Shown here piece by piece: positions 61,337 through 64,000 of a stretch of DNA of 64,000 bases. The first letter of the stretch is position 1. Every line of letters starts with the position of its first letter. Source of the stretch: Bombyx mori (lineage: Eukaryota > Arthropoda > Insecta > Lepidoptera > Bombycidae); assembly GCF_030269925.1 (NCBI RefSeq), contig NC_085127.1, forward strand, positions 4,905,501 to 4,969,500, in the 5' to 3' direction. Both the position numbers and the translations under genes were made by a program. The notes beneath the pieces are model-generated. The model had not been told where the DNA came from. It was given only the letters and a program-made list of their open reading frames with translations, and ran no database searches.

Positions 61337-62533
61337 GAAGTTAGCCCCTAAAAAAAAATTTTGTTTTCTTATTTTATACTTATTTTCTATTAATTCGTTT
61401 GTTCATCATTTGTTCATGATTGTTTACTGTTAATAATTGTTTGTTCGGCATTTATTTATTTAAAAAAATATATTTAAAAATATACCTACAAGTTAGCCCC
61501 TCTAATGCAATTTTTAATATTTTTTCATCCTTAATGACTCGTAAATATTCATTTTCGATTGTTCTTATATAAAACACGTTTGTTCTCTTTCGAAATTACT
61601 CGTTTTTTGTTTAATTTACTATTTTTATTAGTTGAATAAATGTATGCAAAATATGTGTACTGCGCATGCGTCAACTATAATGCCTAAACTTTCTACGCGG
61701 TTTAAACGTGAAAAAAAAAACAAATATAAATCCTGAAGGAGCAATTAATTGGTATACAGTTTAATTAAAAAAATTAAAAAATAAATAAATGAAATAATGT
61801 GCATTGGCGTTAAGTTAGACCAAATACATTTTTTCCATCCTCCTACTCATCGTTATGAAAGTATAAAAAAGATAGGGAGTTCACATAGGTAATATAAGCA
61901 AATATGTAAATATGTTCATTATTTATCTTTCAAGAGATAATGTAGGTATACATTATAATAACTTTTTTACACAGTCGAAATTATATTCCTAACATTAGTA
62001 AAATAACATTTTAATACGATAGGTAAGAGGATGGAAAAAATGTATTTGGTCTAACTTTACGCGAATGCACATTATTTCATTTATTTATTTTTTAATTTTT
62101 TTAATTAAACTGCATACCAATTAATTGATCCTTCAGTATTTATAATTGTTTTTTTTTTCACGATTAAAACCGCGTAGAAAGTTGAGGCATTATAGTTGAC
62201 GCATGCGCAATACACATATTTTGCATACATTTATTCAACTAATACAAATAGTTAATTAAACAAAAAATGAGTAATTTCGAAAGAGAACAAACGTATTTTA
62301 TATAAGAACAATCGAAAATGAATATTTAAGAGTCATTAAGGACGAAAAAATATTAAAAATTTGCATTAGAGGGGCTAAGTTGTAGGTATATTTTTAAATA
62401 TATTTTTTTAAATAAATAAATGAAGAACAAACAATTAGTAACAGTGAACAATCAATAACAAATGATGAACAAACGAATTAATAGAAAATAAGTAGAAAAC
62501 AGGAACCAAAAATTTTTTTGAGGGGCTAACTTC
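61337..62533. repeat. 1.2-kb long inverted repeat (foldback element)
   Basis: Arms of about 516 bp (61337-61852 and 62018-62533) are near-identical in reverse complement, around a 165-bp loop. The ends are gaagttagcccct / aggggctaacttc. The end motif gttagcccct recurs inside each arm (61492 and, inverted, about 62369-62378). There is no ORF. It could be a foldback DNA element or two head-to-head copies of one element. Confidence 0.85.
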
Positions 62534-62725
62534 AGTCACCTACAATGCTTGTCGTTAAAGAGCAATTTTTTTTTGAAGCACACATTGGCAATGGGTTTTG
62601 ATGTTTGTACTTTGTAAAAATAATTGCTCCAGTATTGCCATTTACAGATATTCCTGTAAGTGTCATAAAGGTATTACGGATTATTATTGTTATTAAGTAA
62701 TAAGGATTCGCTGGAGACTGGCATT

Positions 62726-62960
62726 TACTGGAGGTAGGGCGTACTGTAAGCCCGCATGGAATGATACTACAATATCTCTAGTTTCTGCCGCGAAGCAATC
62801 ATACATTCCGATTTAATCAACAGTCGTTCAAAATAGCCGTTATAGATTTACATAATAATATCTTCTTCTACGCTACACTCATGCCAAAGTGTTCATGAGC
62901 ATTATGCTTTACCACGTAACCACTTTACATCGGGTGGATCGTAAACTCATTTAAGTAATA
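62726..62960 (+). mobile_element. Bm1 SINE, old diverged copy
   Basis: tactggaggtagggcgtact to catttaagtaataaaaa. It has the same layout as other copies but is heavily mutated. Confidence 0.7.
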
Positions 62961-63296
62961 AAAAAGGCAATCGATTTTATTATGCAATTGAACAGAACAG
63001 ATCCGAACTGTTCAATATCAACGTCACCGAGGTGGTACGTGCTGAAAGTCACAACCGATAGAACATAATAGCTCATGATATATATTGAATATAGTAATTA
63101 TATAATTCTTTTTTACCATTTACGTAACGCAAGTGTAGTGAAAATACACAGAAAACCAAATTATAACAACGTTTTAAATAAATTCATTACATCTTCGGAT
63201 TTTTATATTTTTTTAAAAGCAATCTGATTTACGGTACGGTTACCGTTACGGTTATAGTATTTCTTCTGCAATACTTATTGAACGAACTCTATGGCT
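62961..63296. other. AT-rich intergenic DNA
   Basis: Nothing recognised. Confidence 0.45.
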
Positions 63297-63590
63297 CAAA
63301 GATACTTTTTTTTTTATTACAAATAATAATAATAAATAAATATTTACTAACAATCACGCCACGTTAACTGGTCCCGTGATAACTTCGTAAAGAACTTGTG
63401 TTACAGGTACCAGATAACGGAAATAAATGTAAGATTTTTATTATACACATACATATATTTAATATACATCCATAACCCTGGAAAAGACATTTATATTTAT
63501 CATACAAATATCTTCCCTTGGCGGGATTCGAACCCGCGACCCCTTTGTGTAGTGACCATGTCACTTACCACTACACCAAACGGCCGTTGG
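63297..63590 (-). mobile_element. Lepidopteran tRNA-derived SINE (not Bm1)
   Basis: The minus-strand head at 63590-63513 has A box tggtgtagtgg and B box ggttcgaatcc. An AT-rich body follows with acctgtaacacaagttc ... atcacgggaccagttaa, matching the body layout of SINEs found across Lepidoptera, and an A-rich/atttattta tail. A functional tRNA is unlikely because the head lacks a proper acceptor stem and continues into the SINE body. Confidence 0.75.
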
Positions 63591-63954
63591 TACGTACTTA
63601 CATAGAATACTTAATACACGCCGCTCTCAATTCACCTCATCTTGCAATCAAAATTAAATACGTACTGAAGTAATAGATCAGGTCTCCTCAAAATATTATA
63701 TGATGTGTAATGTTGTGTATATTAAATCGAAATTTATGAAGTATTCTCTATTTTTTGATGACTATTTTTTGACAACAATTATCATAAGACGCTATGGGCC
63801 CGATAAGTAATTAATACTAAGGGCTTGATTAAAGGATTAAAAGAAAGAAAATAGTAAAAGAAAAAATAAAAGAAAGGGCTTAAAGAATAAGAAAACATAA
63901 AGCTATCTCGGGACTATGGCGTGTCACTAGCATACCGGGTATATAACTATGAAC
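63591..63954. other. AT-rich intergenic DNA
   Basis: Nothing recognised; an A-rich purine tract runs 63820-63900. Confidence 0.45.
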
Positions 63955-64000
63955 AGTGTGCTTAGTGCGAGTTTTTAACGTTTTCGATAGCGTAAAAGTT
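63955..64000. repeat. Start of a dispersed element cut by the window edge
   Basis: Shares agtgtgcttagtgcgag-tttttaacg with 35408. Confidence 0.35.

Noticed and set aside
63513..63590. A tRNA gene on the minus strand with A and B boxes
   Set aside because: The acceptor stem does not pair and the sequence runs into a lepidopteran SINE body, so it is a SINE head.
1..64000. CRISPR array or bacterial operon
   Set aside because: The regularly recurring motifs are dispersed SINE copies, and the genes have spliceosomal introns; the DNA is eukaryotic.

Overview
The window is lepidopteran nuclear DNA, almost certainly from the silkworm Bombyx mori or a very close relative. It carries about twenty copies of the silkworm tRNA-derived SINE Bm1 on both strands. 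It also has Helitron-like and hAT-like non-autonomous elements and a jockey-clade LINE, in AT-rich DNA. The two host genes are split by short GT-AG introns. There is no prokaryotic feature, CRISPR array or convincing functional tRNA or rRNA gene.

Layout. 1-24600: no host gene was recognised; the stretch is a mosaic of Bm1, Helitron-like elements, a hAT MITE with a perfect 8-bp target duplication (13225-13674), LINE 3' ends, an RT fragment, a 78-bp tandem repeat and unassigned AT-rich sequence. 24627-29787: a full-length jockey-clade retrotransposon on the minus strand with both ORFs open, inserted in a Bm1 with a 12-bp target duplication. The same Bm1 is also split by an inverted Bm1. 30803-48170 (+): a ten-exon gene for a 556-aa major facilitator transporter like synaptic vesicle glycoprotein 2 (SV2). 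Its introns hold most of the local repeats. 48172-57749 (-): a convergent five-exon gene for a 1979-aa PWWP-domain protein with one C2H2 zinc finger and a long, probably disordered tail. 57750-64000: the upstream region of the PWWP gene, then repeats, including a 1.2-kb near-perfect inverted repeat (61337-62533) and a second kind of lepidopteran SINE at 63300-63590.

Both host genes were rebuilt by hand from splice signals. All internal junctions keep phase, and the resulting proteins read continuously through family motifs. The two genes end tail to tail within about 100 bp; nothing suggests they share a pathway. The most unusual material lies in the mobile elements: a LINE 3'-end hairpin kept by a compensatory base-pair change in four copies, a GC-rich ~0.4-kb element family with three copies flanked by target duplications (one lacking both ends), the nested Bm1/jockey insertion, and the long inverted repeat.
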